Shown here in pieces: positions 47,201 to 58,191 of a stretch of 64,000 nucleotides of DNA (its first letter is position 1; each line of letters begins with the position of its first letter). The position numbers and the translations under genes are program-made. Origin of the DNA: Coprinopsis marcescibilis (lineage: Eukaryota; Basidiomycota; Agaricomycetes; Agaricales; Psathyrellaceae); contig ML210220.1 in NCBI GenBank assembly GCA_004369085.1, forward strand, positions 33,746-97,745, in the 5' to 3' direction. Under the pieces are notes generated by a model. That model searched no databases, was not told the origin of the DNA, and saw only the letters and a list, made by a program, of their open reading frames with translations.

Positions 47201-47880
47201 CTAATGCCACGAATCCAGCCAAATACGAAGAAACAATTGCCAAGTCGTTCAACCGGGCATCGAACCTCCGTGGCATGTTCTACAAAGCCAGCTGCCCACC
47301 TGCCATCAAGAACGCTGCAGGGTTCTTCAAGCAACTTGTTGATCCCCAAGTACACCATGCTACAGCCGTTGCCAATCTCCTCGGTGCTGGCGTATTCAAG
47401 AAAGGAGCATCCAATGAAGATCTGCAGCACTCCTCCACATGGGATGGGCGCACTAGCGACTTGCCGAACGACTTGGTCTCGGCTTTTTCCACGGCCAAGG
47501 TCACCTCTCGCGATGGCCTCCTTTTGTCTCACATCACGATCGAGGGTTTGTCTTACGCTGTGCATTCAAAGCATCAAGGAAACAGCCAGGTGATGGTTGA
47601 GTTGGATGGAAATGCGGTTCCTGCGGTTATACGATACATTGTGCAGATTAAACGCCATGGCCAAGTCTCGACATTCATCGCCATCCAACGACTCAAGTCC
47701 ATTGCAATTCAGAACAATCCATTCAAACAGTTCCCTTTACTTCATATTTGGCTGTACGGTCGCCAATATGAAGCACTTGAAGTTGTATCTCCTGAATCCA
47801 TTTCCTGCCATTTCGCAAGATTAGATATTCAATGGTTCAAACAGCGCGTAGCGCTCATCGTCTCCCTCTCGCGGGCTTAG
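44237..47880 (+). CDS. Plavaka/Tnp2-type transposase, with in-frame TGA
   Basis: Cuts and moves the surrounding element. The start MPACRCKSHQCNG at 44237 is chosen because it gives the Cys-rich N-terminus usual in this family. An intron near 44990-45030 joins to HHFTFKLQSLHPALQ. Next comes a zinc-ribbon-like part (YAVCPNPQCHRTYAP, then CNHQSFHGGAKCG) and the RNase-H-like core. The core has SMCCDFFNPLTNKQ, IGLVCLNLPPELRYKPEN, FLAGVIPGPNEPPLDCIN, ALVCDLPAARKTAGFASY and LPYFDLARFVVPDAMHNLFL. The C-terminal helical part reads FKPNHHMAFHIAEYLC and GPVHSWWTFPFERM, and the frame ends SLSRA. A single TGA at 46842-46844 interrupts an otherwise continuous frame after RLWAQ, with clear family sequence on both sides. 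The likely catalytic acids lie in CDFFNP and CDLPAARK (inference). Confidence 0.85.
46842..46844 (+). other. in-frame TGA in transposase
   Basis: The frame is the same before and after this codon and no splice pair removes it. It is either a nonsense mutation, readthrough or a sequence error. Confidence 0.8.
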
Positions 47881-48386
47881 GCTGCTTAATTTCGTCACTG
47901 CTCTGTGTCTATAGTATGAATCACATAATTACAGTCAAGGCCAACCTAGGCAACATGTACAGCGTTTTCACGCTGAGCTTGCCTCTCGCGCATTCAGCGC
48001 CCCCAGCGAATGCGCTCAGCGAGCAATGGTTTTTGCATGTGATAACACTTAACATCTTGTTCTCGTTTTGAGGGGCATTGAACTCTAAACCAAAATTTAA
48101 CATTTCGTGTGTGTTCAAAACTCGTAATCACAACTTTTCGTTCTTATCCCATCGAAACAAAACAATTGGCGGTTCTGTTTTCTTGGTTTCAGAAAGTGTC
48201 CGATATTTTACATTTTCATATGCCCCAGAATAGGTACCGAATGTTTCATTCTTACTGTATTTTTGGCTGCCGAGCACTAGCCGAAAATTAAACATTTTAA
48301 ACAGTTGAAAAAAAAAGGTGAACGATGCCTATTGGGCTATTATTCCGACTGCTAACACTTAAAGTATTGGGGCTTCCAGAACTTTT
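47881..48386. other. right subterminal noncoding region of transposon
   Basis: AT-rich with AAAAC/GTTTT words, mirroring the left end. No gene was found. Confidence 0.45.
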
Positions 48387-48461
48387 CCTTTAAAACTTTA
48401 AATCCTGTGATGCGTTTTGGGTTCATTTTGATCAGTCCAAAACAGGGCTTTCCCTGCAGTG
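48387..48461 (-). repeat. right terminal inverted repeat
   Basis: Read inward it begins CACTGCAGGGAAAGCCCTG and contains AAAACGCATCACAGGATTTA, matching the left repeat. It is followed by the duplicated ATA. Confidence 0.9.
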
Positions 48462-48561
48462 ATAGGTAATCATCTGGTTCAAAGTTGATGACGGTAAGCC
48501 GAACATATATCTGACAGATTATCTTTGCTAGCACAGCCTTAAAGTTAAGGGTCCAGTAAGG

Positions 48562-48569
48562 TATATATA
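48562..48569 (+). promoter_or_regulatory. TATA box of 7TM gene A
   Basis: TATATATAA lies about 85 bases before the ATG at 48649 and only about 100 bases from the transposon end. Confidence 0.5.
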
Positions 48570-48648
48570 AGTCTGGAGAAGTTTCTGGAGCACGTAGTAT
48601 CCGCTCCCATCGACTACCGACATTATTTCGAGCTTCAGGTTCTTTTTA

Positions 48649-49934
48649 ATGATGCCTGAAAATCGCAGTGTCTTAGAAGAGCTGGCGGAAATTGAGAAGC
48701 TAGTGTCTCTTACCAAACACAGCCTTGAACAGGCCAAGTTCAGCTACAGTGTTACTGTATGGATGTTCACTGGTGCGTTTCGGATAGCGTAAATTCTCAC
48801 CACATTCTATTGAAGACACGGACATTAGGACTCCAACTCGCTCTTTGCGTTTACGGCCTTGCTGTATATCTCGAAACACCTCAAACCCTGAGGAAAGGCC
48901 GCCTAGGTTATATCTTGATGAACTTCACCATTCTGACAGTAACCACGATCGTTGGCATAACGAACAGATTGGAGCTTATCAATGAATATACGGTTTTTGG
49001 CATCGCCGGCAGGACGTGGGGTGTAGGATACGCTTCGGAATCCATCTTACCTGTAGTGCTTATCACTCTTGGAGATGGGATGCTAGTGCGTTGTAACTCT
49101 TTCCTTCTGAAATACCCAAAGCTTATATTACTCAACCAGCTGTTCCGATGCTACATGATATGGTCGGATAGAGTCTGGGTATCCGTGATCCCAACTGTTC
49201 TGTACTTTGGTGCAATAGGTGTGTGAATGGCATACTCTCTGCACACAAACCCTCCTCATACCTCAGAATAGCGGCTGGAGTTGCACAGCTGATTAACTCG
49301 GCCAGTCTGTACGCTGAAAGTCAGACATTTAAAGCACAGCCCATGTCTCAAGCCTTCCTACTGATCACACTCTCTATTATATTCCCGGTTCTCTTCAATG
49401 CCACAACCACTTCCCTGATTGTATGGCGCATTGTCAAGTGGCGTCGTAAACTGTCCCGGGCCCTTCCTGGACGCAAAATGTCGATGTTCTCTGGCGCAGC
49501 GAACGTTCTAATCGAGGCGGCGTTACCATTGACGTTATCCGGCATTGTTCATGCGCTCTTCTTTTTGGCACAGCGGGGTACACTCTTCCGAATGCGACAA
49601 CTTATGGAGAATGGCACGACCCATGTCCAATTCTCAGAGCTTATATCCATATTGAGATACGTGAGGATAATGATACCGCTCACTAGCGTGTTTGAGGCGT
49701 CATATTTCATGTTTGTGGTGAGCATTTATGGCACTATGTTCCGGACAAGACACTGATCATCTCTATTATTCGTACGGACGTTACTAGGCTCTCGCACCCC
49801 AGCTTGTCATATTCAGGGTCACCACTGGGAGATCCTTTGCGAGAAAGGCCCAGATCACCGCCAACTCGTTTGCTGCAAGTCCGCGTCCGGAGATAGGCAG
49901 GGAAATGAGCGATGTCGGAGGTAGAACAGACTAA
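48649..49934 (+). CDS. seven-helix membrane protein A (spliced)
   Basis: Starts MMPENRSVLEELAEIEKL at 48649. Introns join FSYSVTVWMFTG to LQLALCVYGLAVYLETPQ (helix 1), ILMNFTILTVTTIVGI (helix 2), ESILPVVLITLGDGML (helix 3), LFRCYMIWSDRVWVSVIP (helix 4), GVAQLINSASLYAE, SQAFLLITLSIIFPVLF (helix 5), SLIVWRIVKWRRKLS, NVLIEAALPLTLSGIVHAL (helix 6) and IPLTSVFEASYFMFV (helix 7). The last exon encodes APQLVIFRVTTGRS and stops at 49932-49934. This matches a family of seven-helix membrane proteins expanded in Agaricomycetes that has no assigned function. It looks intact. The transposon end lies 185 bases upstream, so its promoter has probably been changed. Confidence 0.78.
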
Positions 49935-50442
49935 ATTTTGTAGGAGTGATACAATAATTACGCTGGGATACGTATATTTATGCGCGCCCCGGGTGATCCT
50001 AGGGCGGCGCTCCGAACAAACCAGGGTCGGCTCACCCTGGCTAAGGTGAAAGTGCTGATACTGATACTGATGTTGATAGACTTTGGTATTGATATTTCAT
50101 AGCCATATTGGATACGTCTGGTGCCTGAAGGTCTCACTCCCTTTTGAAATAGTGTGGCTAAGGAGCCTTGTCAGCTCCAGTGTGGCGATGTGGCAAACAA
50201 CTGACAACCAGAAAGAGACCGCAACACACATCCCCTTTCGACGTGTAGAGCTGTTATTGAAAGAACAAAGCTTGAAGGTCGCTGTTGACGTCGAAAATCC
50301 GTTGATAGATAAGCCACCGATCCAGGGTATAAGGGCGTAGTCATCATATCTTGCCCATCTTTGCGTTTTGGTGCTCTCGCCCAACTTCCCCCTCATTTGA
50401 TCCTTTTCCCCCTTCACTTCAGGTCTGATCTTCCGTAGAGCA
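49935..50442. other. spacer between 7TM genes A and B
   Basis: It contains tandem CTGATA repeats and a stretch (about 50080-50290) similar to 53520-53690 upstream of gene C. This shows that 5' flanks were duplicated with the genes. Confidence 0.5.
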
Positions 50443-53280
50443 ATGTCTGAGAATCCCGTTACATTAGAGGAGCTCGAAGCTATCTTCTCTCCTTGACAAT
50501 GACGTTAATCGGGGGCAGTTCTTTATACAGTAAATATGTTGATCTGGATTGTTATTGGTGAATTTCTATTTATGAGGACAGGTGCGATTGCTCTCAATTG
50601 TCAAGACCTAATATATGCATAGGTTTCCAACTCGCTATCTGTGGCTACGGTTTTGCCGTCTATCTGGAAACGCCGCAGAATGCGAGGAAAGGTCGCATTG
50701 GGTATATTGTGCTGAGCTTTGCTATTCTTGTAACATCTGTGGCCAGGTGCATAACCAACAGATGGCAAATTATCAGTGGAGATACCGCTTTTGGAGACAC
50801 CGCTGGCATGTGGGGTGTGAGGTGGGCAGCGGAATCTCTGTTACCTTTGGTATTACCTATTCTTGGGGACGGGGTACTTGTGCTTTGGCAGTTCCGCCCC
50901 TTGCTCCCTGAGAGATAAAGCACAGTCCATTCTGTTAAAACAATTGTGCTTCTGTAAGTTAAGATAATATGTGTCTTATTATTTGTCTTAATAGCATTTC
51001 TCTCAAACCCATATAGGATACAAATTATGCTGCAAATAAGACAGTTGCGTGCAATTAAGATGCACCGCAATTTGCAAAATAAGATAATCCATGCAATTAA
51101 GGTATGCTACGAAATAAGACGCGCATACATTGGGATGCCCACTAAATAAGATGATACACCATACATTAGGATGTGCCACAAAATAAGATGCGCCGCGAAA
51201 TAAGATAAGTGGAACAAATAAGATGCCCCGCGAAACAAGATAAGTGGAACAAACAAGACGCACCGCAAAATAAGATAAGCGGAACAAATAAGATGCGCAG
51301 CGAAATAAGATAAGCAGAACGATGCTACGAAATTAGGCGCGCCACGAAATAAGACTCCGGTCAGTAAAATTAAGATGCTACAAAATAAGATGTGCGCTCA
51401 CAATTAAGACACACCACAAAAGAATAAGACACACCCTATCAATAGTACAGTCATTCAGTAGAGGCTCGCTTGTGTGGAAAGGTTTGGCATTGAATCACAA
51501 ATGAATGTGACTCTCGGGTGATTGAAAGCCCTGATTGTCAGTGTAATGCGTCAGTTGGCATGCATCAGACTGGCCCCATTGAAAACTTACACTTCCAGAA
51601 GTACCCATCAGAATTGGCTGTGGCGAACACGGGACAACACTTGCTGAGGGGGAGGGATCAATATTGATCAATGCACGGAAGGAAGGTGGGTGGCATGCAA
51701 TCGTCGAAATCAATTTCCCCACAAAGCCTTTGTTGAATGCTTGTGTTTATTTGGATCCAAGCCTGTTGTCATGATCACATTGGTGTGACAGGTCACGCGT
51801 CACGGTCATGGCCAGGCCTTCGACGCAAACAGAAGTGACAAGTCCTAGTCAATCTCCAACCTCATCGCGGCTTTAGTCCACTCCAGCAAGTGTTGTCCCG
51901 TGTTCGCCACAGACAACTGACAAGATCAAACCTGGCCTGTGTTCGCCACAGCCAACTTAGAAGTTACATTGATGTGTCCGCAACCAACAGCAGAGATTCA
52001 GCCCCATCCAAGCCATCCAGTAGCTCACCCACACAAGGGATAAAGGACACACCTGAAGTGAGTACCTGTCTCGTTTTGGCTGCTTGGGTCTGGATAACCA
52101 GCCATGTCTCTCAATTTGTGGTGCATCTTATTCATGGGCAGTGTCTTATTTGTTGGCCCTGTGTCTTATCAGTTTTGAGGTTTGTCTTAATTATGTTGGG
52201 TCTTATTACTTTGAGGTGTGTCTTAATTGAATTGGGGGTTTTTTTTACTTTGTGGGTGTCTTATTAAAGTATGAGTGCACATCTTATTTCATGGCGCATC
52301 TTATTGTTTCCCCTATCATATTTATTTCATGGATTATCTTATTTCACGAATCGTGGCACGTCTTAATGGTAGGCAACTATCTTATTTGAGTATGAGAAAA
52401 ATGGTATTAAGACAAATAATAAGATGCACATTATCTTAACTTATGAAAGCAAATTATTTAAAACAAAACAAAACTGGCTACAGCTGAGAGCTGCCAGAAA
52501 CTGATTTATCGAACTAGCTATATCGATGCTACATGATCTGGTCAAACAAAAGATGGGTGGCTTTAATCCCAACTGTTGTATACCTGGCTGCTGTTGGTGC
52601 GTAAAATTCTCATATTTCAAATGTATGGAATGACTCATAAAACCTCTGGACAGCCACCGGAGTTGCAGACTCAATAACATATGCCAAGATTCTCAACAAC
52701 GGAGAGCCTGATGCAGGGAGTAGTAATCTACACTAACTTTTAAGCGCCCTATTCGTTGTGCTCCCGGTTTTATTCAACATCACTACAACCACTGCTCTCT
52801 CTGGACACTACGTTTCAGAATACTCTGGGGCAGCGATGATCCTGATTGAAGCAGCATTACCACTGTCGCTGTCAGGTATCTGCTACGTGTCAATCCCCTT
52901 CGTGGCATATGGTGGTTGATTCTTCCGAGTGTTGGAGATTTCAAAGGATGTGACTCATGCCAGGTTCCTCGAAGTTGTAGCTGTGAAGAAGTCCATGGGC
53001 CTATTAGCACCATTGTCCACGATGTTCAAGTTGCTGTATCTTATATTTGTGGTGAGGTTCTCCAGACTATCAAATGACGTATACTGTACCTGATGCTGAT
53101 CATATTTATATACATGGGCGTTTATAGGTACTCTCACCTCAGCTTGTTATATTCAGGGTCACAACTGGGAGATCATTCGAGAAAATGACCCAGATCACCG
53201 CTGACTCCTTTGTTGCAAGGATGCATTCGCAGAGAGATACCACAAGGGAAAGGGGTAAGGTGGACCATAGACAAGACTAG
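50443..53280 (+). pseudogene. seven-helix membrane protein B, pseudogene with insertion
   Basis: Paralog of genes A and C. It opens MSENPVTLEELEAIFSP and then meets a stop, where the paralogs continue. Later exons are recognisable: FQLAICGYGFAVYLETPQNA, ESLLPLVLPILGDGVLV, then after the inserted element YRCYMIWSNKRWVALIPTVV, and TGVADSITYAKILNNGE. Relative to gene C, about 50 bases encoding VLIVWRIVKWRHKLSWA are deleted (near 52795), with a further stop just before. The 3' end (RVTTGRSFE-like, 53150-53280) is still similar. The 1.57-kb element lies in the intron after GDGVLV. The gene was probably dead independently of that insertion. Confidence 0.8.
50915..52483. mobile_element. non-autonomous element with AATAAGA arrays, copy 2
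   Basis: A 1569-base relative of the element at 21908-23741. It starts with the same ATAAAGCACAG and ends with the same ACTGGCTACAG. The perfect 7-bp target duplication CTGAGAG lies at 50908-50914 and 52484-52490. The left arm carries AATAAGAyrC motifs, the right arm their reverse complement, and the centre the same GTGTTCGCCACA and TGACAGGTCACGCGTCA blocks. There is no transposase frame. It lies in an intron of the B pseudogene. Confidence 0.85.
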
Positions 53281-53986
53281 ATGGTTTGCTCTCGCTACCA
53301 GTATTTGGTCATCAGTGATGTAACATCACCCACAAGTACGCCTGCAATATTTGAGGTTGGTAATTTACTTTCAACCCTGAAATCCCACTACATGGTATCT
53401 TGCTACGACCCCAGGAGCCCTACACCCCTAAGAATCTTAGTGTGCGGTTTAAACAACATTGGGGCGGTCTGTTATCCTATAGCCGCCATTTGTTCATTTT
53501 ATGCATACTACTGCTAAGTCCTGATACTGATATTTCATATTTGTTGGACTTAACAGAGTATTGGAGCCTGGAAGGAACATGAAAGTCTATCCTCCGTTGA
53601 TATCTGTGACGACGCGACAAAGCGGCAAGTGCGACTATGACAACCGAACGGAGGCTGTAGCGCACAACCCCTTTCAACTCGTACCATTATACCTTATAAT
53701 GTCGGGTAAGGTTAGTGTTGATGGGCAATACAAATTTGTAATAAACACGAACGCCTGAGGAAAACGAACGTCTGATGTATGATAGTAAGTGGAGCCAGGA
53801 TTGAAGATATTGGGATTCATCTGTTATGTTAACGACGTTGAATTCAAAAATTCATCGACAGATGCCACTTCCCGCACACAGCTTAGAGCCGATTCAACTA
53901 TAAGTGCATATAAAGAACTTGACCACCTACCCGTTTTCAATCCGCCCTCGTTTCGTCGTTTCCTTCAAGCCTGAGCCAGCTCGACA
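53281..53986. other. 5' region of 7TM gene C
   Basis: Non-coding. Part of it matches 50080-50290. A TATAAAG box lies near 53909, about 75 bases before the ATG of gene C. Confidence 0.55.
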
Positions 53987-55290
53987 ATGTCTGAAAAGCT
54001 CAGTACACTAGAAGAGCTCGCGGAAGTGCAAAGGCTATCGTCGCTCATCGACAATGCCATTGATCGGGGAAAGTTCTGTCAAAGCATGTTGATCTGGGTA
54101 TTCGTTGGTGAGTTTCGAGTCAAGTGCAATTGCTCCGATTGTCGAGACCATAAACATATAGGGTTCCAACTCTCTCTGTGTGTCTACGGGCTTGCTGTAT
54201 ATCTCGAAACACCTCGGAATGCGAGGAAAGGTCGCGTTTGGTGCATCGTTCTGAGCTTTGCTATTCTTGCAACTTCCGCGGCCGGGGGCATAACCAACAG
54301 ATGGCAGCTTATCAACGAGCATACCGCTTTTGGCGAAACCGCTGGCATGTGGAGTGTGAAGTGGGCGGCAGAATCTCTTTTACCTGGGGTACTGACTATT
54401 CTTGGGGATGGAGTACTTGTGCGTTAGCGCTCCCGCTTTCGCTCATCAGTGATAGCTGGCAGAAACTGATTGATTTAAGCTAGCTATTTAGATGCTACAT
54501 GATCTGGTCGGACAAAAGATGGGTTGCATTGTTCCCAACTTTTATATATCTGGCTGCCATCGGTGGGTAAATGCTCCGCAAATGTTTGTACTTATGGAAT
54601 CACTCAAAAAGTTCTGAACAGCCACTGGAGTTGCAGGTCTAATCGTCTTTGCCAGGGTTCTCGAACACGGAACGTTCGAAGCAAGAACAGTTAATTTATC
54701 TTACCTCTTGGGTGCCCTCTCCGTCGCACTCCCGGTTCTGTTTAACGTCACTACAACCGTTCTGATCGTATGGCGTATCGTCAAATGGCGGCACAAGCTA
54801 TCTTGGGCCCTCTCTGGACGCCACGTTGCGAAATATTCTGGGGCAGCGATGATCCTGATTGAAGCAGCGTTGCCACTGTCGTTGTCAGGTATCGCCTATG
54901 CCTCAATCCTCTTCGCGGCATATGGGGGTCGGTTCTTTCGAGTGTTAGAGATTCCAGAGGACAAGATGACTCGTGACGAGTTCCTCAAGGTTATTTCTGT
55001 GATGAAATCCATGAGTGTAATGGCACCGCTGTCCGCTACGTTCGAGTCGCTCTATCTGATCTTTGTGGTGAGAATTTCTCGAAATATGCTATCATAGTAC
55101 GCTCTTCACACTGATCGTCTTTACTAAATCCATGGTGTTATAGGTGCTCTCACCTCAGCTTGTCATATTCAGGGTCACCACTGGGAGATCCTTCTCAAGA
55201 AGGACCCAGATCACCACGGACTTATTTATCGCAAGGACAGATTCGCAAAGAAATAGCGCCACGAGGGATAATGGCGGGAGTGGATCATAG
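53987..55290 (+). CDS. seven-helix membrane protein C (spliced)
   Basis: Starts MSEKLSTLEELAEVQRL at 53987. Exons encode FCQSMLIWVFVG, FQLSLCVYGLAVYLETPRN, IVLSFAILATSAAGGI, ESLLPGVLTILGDGVLV, LFRCYMIWSDKRWVALFP, ATGVAGLIVFARVLEHG, LSVALPVLFNVTTTVLIVWR, MILIEAALPLSLSGIAYASI and MAPLSATFESLYLIFV. The last exon reads VLSPQLVIFRVTTGRSFSRR and stops at 55288-55290. Seven hydrophobic helices and intron positions match gene A. The IWSDK and TTGRS motifs are shared by all three copies. No frame break was found, so it is probably functional. The family function is unknown; a receptor-like or transporter role would be speculation. Confidence 0.8.
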
Positions 55291-55479
55291 TCAAGAGTGG
55301 ATAATTCGACTCGCTACCACCCGTAATATGTATTCGGTCACCGGTGACTATGTAGCAGTAACCACTAGTGCGTCCGCAATAGTCGAAGTCAGTAATTTAC
55401 ATTCAACTCAACCATGACCCAACGACCCCCGAGTCGTTCGATAATCGAACACAAATAAACGTTGTCCTCTCATACGCGG

Positions 55480-56118
55480 TCAAGGCGTCCAGACCTGGTT
55501 GGCGTTACCATTACCACACCTCCAAATCTGCATGAAATTCCCATTCCATGTCTGACCGTTGGTTAAATCCAGACATTGGCCTGAGACATAGAGGGTTTAT
55601 ATCACTCCCAGCCCGTCAGACCACTTATAGACTCACCTCGATCGCGCAATGATATTCGCCTGTCATCGGTATAGAACCAGTTCTGGGCAGGTACGTTATC
55701 GAAGCACTGCCAGATCTTCATAGTGGTTCCGTCTCCGGGAGCTGGATTAAGGTAGGACGTTGAGTCTCAGAACAAAAGAGTGGGGAGAGAAAGCAGTATT
55801 TGAACTTACTTGCACCGGCATCGAGACAGAAGTTCTGTCCGGATACCTGGACACCTTGGTACTTCCGGGGCTTACAACCCAGTTCTGAGCACCAGAACCG
55901 TTGCAGTCGAATCTATGAGCGATATAAGCTTATCTACGAAAGCACAGACCAAAGGTATAGGTACAAAAAACTCACATTCTGACTTGAGTTCCGTTCTGGT
56001 ACCGCGCACCCTGGACGTCGAGACACTTTCGCTGGTTGCCATTGGGGTGAAGCAGAACCGTTCTATGTTGACCACGATCGAGGGGAGCAGTGTGAGTAAA
56101 GTGGCTCTAATCGAGTAG
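55480..56118 (-). pseudogene. ricin-B-type lectin, broken copy
   Basis: The minus-strand beta-trefoil lectin exons match the intact plus-strand gene at 57010. They read LHPNGNQRKCLDVQGARY, FDCNGSGAQNWVVSPG, VQVSGQNFCLDAG, MKIWQCFDNVPAQNWFYTDD and GQCLDLTNGQTWNGN, ending ANQVWTP. One extra base near 55850-55862 shifts the frame between WVVSPG and VQVSG. The only upstream ATG (56118) is in a different frame from the lectin exon, and no Pro-rich linker or clear signal peptide is joined. QxW sugar-site motifs remain. It is probably a pseudogene; an unseen intron is the alternative. Confidence 0.65.
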
Positions 56119-57009
56119 CGCATTGTATGTGGTAGGCTTGGGGAGATGAAGAGGATGGCAAGGAATAAGTGCAAAGTGGATGATGACTCGACGACGGAAC
56201 TGGGTGCTCAGGTTCACTAGACAGCTATCAAGGCTATCAAGACGAAATGCGGGAAAGATGAAAGAGAGAAAAGAGACAGGGGAGCTGAGGTGAAGATCAA
56301 CTTCTGGCTTGGGAAAGAGTCGACGAATCCTCTTTATACTCTGAAAAGGGGTAGAAGTTCGCGGACAGGACGCTGAGAGACGATGAAACTGACTAACTAG
56401 ATAAGGGTGGTTAGGCCTTCTGAGGCGTCGTCCGAAGGAAAGGGGTTTGAAAAGTGCCGGTGAGTCAACTCAAAACCTTGGCCTTCGACATATCGTTGGC
56501 CGAGGAATTGCCACGAGCGCTTAAACGCAGTACGTCTCGCGATCACCGATCGATTGGCGTGATATATTCCTAAGCCCTTTTTGATTACCGATAAAGCTTG
56601 GAAGCGTTCTGAAGTCTTAGTCTACCAGTCCAGCCTACGCGTCCGACACGAGACGCCTTCACGAGTCTCCTTGCCCCTCACCCCTCTCCGCCAAGTATAA
56701 GAGGAATGATCCCACATCTCGGTTTCCTCAGAAGTTGATCTTCAACAAACCCACCTGTTTCATTGTTCCCCAAACTCTTTTACACCAACAAAAAACCCCT
56801 ATCTCAAAAAGTGTTCACAACCCTTTCTTTGCACTTCTTCAATCCAACCTAGTGATAGCTTTGACAGCTGTCCCTAACTTTCCACCTCCCTATCATTAAT
56901 AACCACTTGTCGCTCTCCACCTTTTCTATCAGCCTGTTGACCCCCTTACCCTGCCTACCCTACTCCTCCCGCCTTCCAACCACCCCACGCACCGAAACCT
57001 CTACCAACC
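56119..57009. other. divergent promoter region of lectin pair
   Basis: No gene is supported. A CT-rich leader (56740-57005) precedes the ATG of the plus-strand lectin. A possible TATA-like AAGTATAAG lies near 56695. Confidence 0.5.
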
Positions 57010-57892
57010 ATGCGCGCATCCTTCGCAGCACTCGTCACCGCTCTCTTCGTCTTCAGCGCCCAAGCCCAGGCTGCGCAGCAGAACGACACGGACACCAGCG
57101 ACGCGAATAACAGCATGAGCGTCTACGCCGGCGACTCGTTCACCACGGACACCGCGCCTCCAGGCTATAGCAGCTACAGCCAGCCGCTATACCCGCCCCC
57201 GCACTCGCCGACTGCGCCTAGCCTGCAGGAGCGCGGACCGCCTGGACCGCCGCCGTCGGGACCTCCGCCACCTCCGCCTGGCCCACCTCCTCCTGGACCG
57301 CCCCCTCCCCCTCCTCCACCTGGTGGTTGGAGACAGGTGCAGCTCCATCCCAACGGGAACTGGAGGAAGTGCCTGGACGTCCAAGGCGCCAAGTTCGAGA
57401 ATGGGACACCTGTTGATGTGTGAGTACGGCTTTGAGTGTTTGGCGAGCGATGGACTGACGAGGATCCTTAGCTTCGACTGTAACGGTACCCCTGCGCAGA
57501 ACTGGATTATAAACCCCGGTAACACCAAGGTCCAAGTCGCAGGACAGAACTTTTGTCTGGACGCCGGTGATTGTGAGTTGAACTTGCACTTCCCAGCCTC
57601 CCCTCAACGCTCACCTATGGATGATGGTTGTAGGGCCCGGAGACGGCACGAAGATGAAGATCTGGCAGTGCTACGACAACGTACCTGCGCAGAGCTGGTT
57701 CTATACGGACGATAAGCGAATATCGTTGACTAATAGAGGTACGCGCTCGCTTCGCTATGATTCCGCTGTGCGGTACTGATGGTTTCGCCAGGTCAATGTC
57801 TCGATTTAACCAACGGAGACACCTGCAGTGGGAATATCATGCAGATCTGGGGGTGCAGCTATAATAATGCCAACCAGGTCTGGACGACCTAA
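57010..57892 (+). CDS. secreted ricin-B-type beta-trefoil lectin
   Basis: Starts MRASFAALVTALFVFSAQAQ at 57010, a clear signal peptide. A Tyr/Ser/Pro-rich region and a long PPGPPPP linker (about residues 75-105) lead to the beta-trefoil domain: QLHPNGNWRKCLDVQGAKF, FDCNGTPAQNWIINPG, VQVAGQNFCLDAGD, MKIWQCYDNVPAQSWFYTDD and GQCLDLTNGDTCSGN, ending ANQVWTT at 57892. Three introns keep frame. QxW motifs (QNW, QSW, QVW) mark the three repeats, which bind sugars in this fold. Only the lectin fold is present; there is no N-glycosidase or other catalytic chain. It probably acts at the cell wall or outside the cell. The broken divergent copy lies about 900 bases away. Confidence 0.85.
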
Positions 57893-58191
57893 GCGCCGAG
57901 TAGAGAACGGAAGGCGGTATAAGGAGCGGAAACGGGGTGATACCAGAGAAGATGGATGAGTTGGTGGTGATGAAGCGTAGGAGTGGACTGAGCGGTAGTT
58001 TGGATGAAGTTGTTGACGAAGAGGTTGTTTGCGCCGGCTGGGTCGGGTTGTCGCTGTTGGAAAGGAGGGGTGGGTTGGCGCCGGTCGCTAGATAGTTGTC
58101 GCATCTCCTTCCCAAAAGAACCTCCACATTCTTTTGTACAAAAATCAAATATATTGACATCATGAACATGTCCCTATTTATTAGCCGACTT

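Larger units (their letters stand above)
30368..48461 (+). mobile_element. 18.1-kb CACTA/Plavaka-like DNA transposon with cargo genes
   Basis: Both ends begin CACTGCAGGGAA when read inward. The inverted repeats extend about 75 bases, with a shared CCAAAACGCATCACAGGAT followed by TTAAAGTTTTAA. The host trinucleotide ATA is duplicated on both sides (30365-30367 and 48462-48464). CACTA superfamily elements are known for CACT(A/G) ends and 3-bp duplications. The encoded transposase (44237-47880) belongs to the CACTA-related Plavaka group of Agaricomycetes. Six gene-like units lie inside: one minus-strand WD40 gene and five plus-strand genes. Noncoding ends of about 640 and 580 bases are AT-rich, with AAAAC-type repeats that may bind transposase. 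The in-frame TGA in the transposase suggests this copy may depend on others. No nested insertion was found. Confidence 0.9.

Noticed and set aside
50083..50340. 85-codon frame before 7TM pseudogene B
   Set aside because: It corresponds to duplicated promoter DNA also found before gene C and is not conserved as protein between the two.
57187..57607. Minus-strand Gly/Arg-rich frames opposite the lectin gene
   Set aside because: They are the complement of the Pro-rich linker; the plus strand has a signal peptide and a lectin fold.
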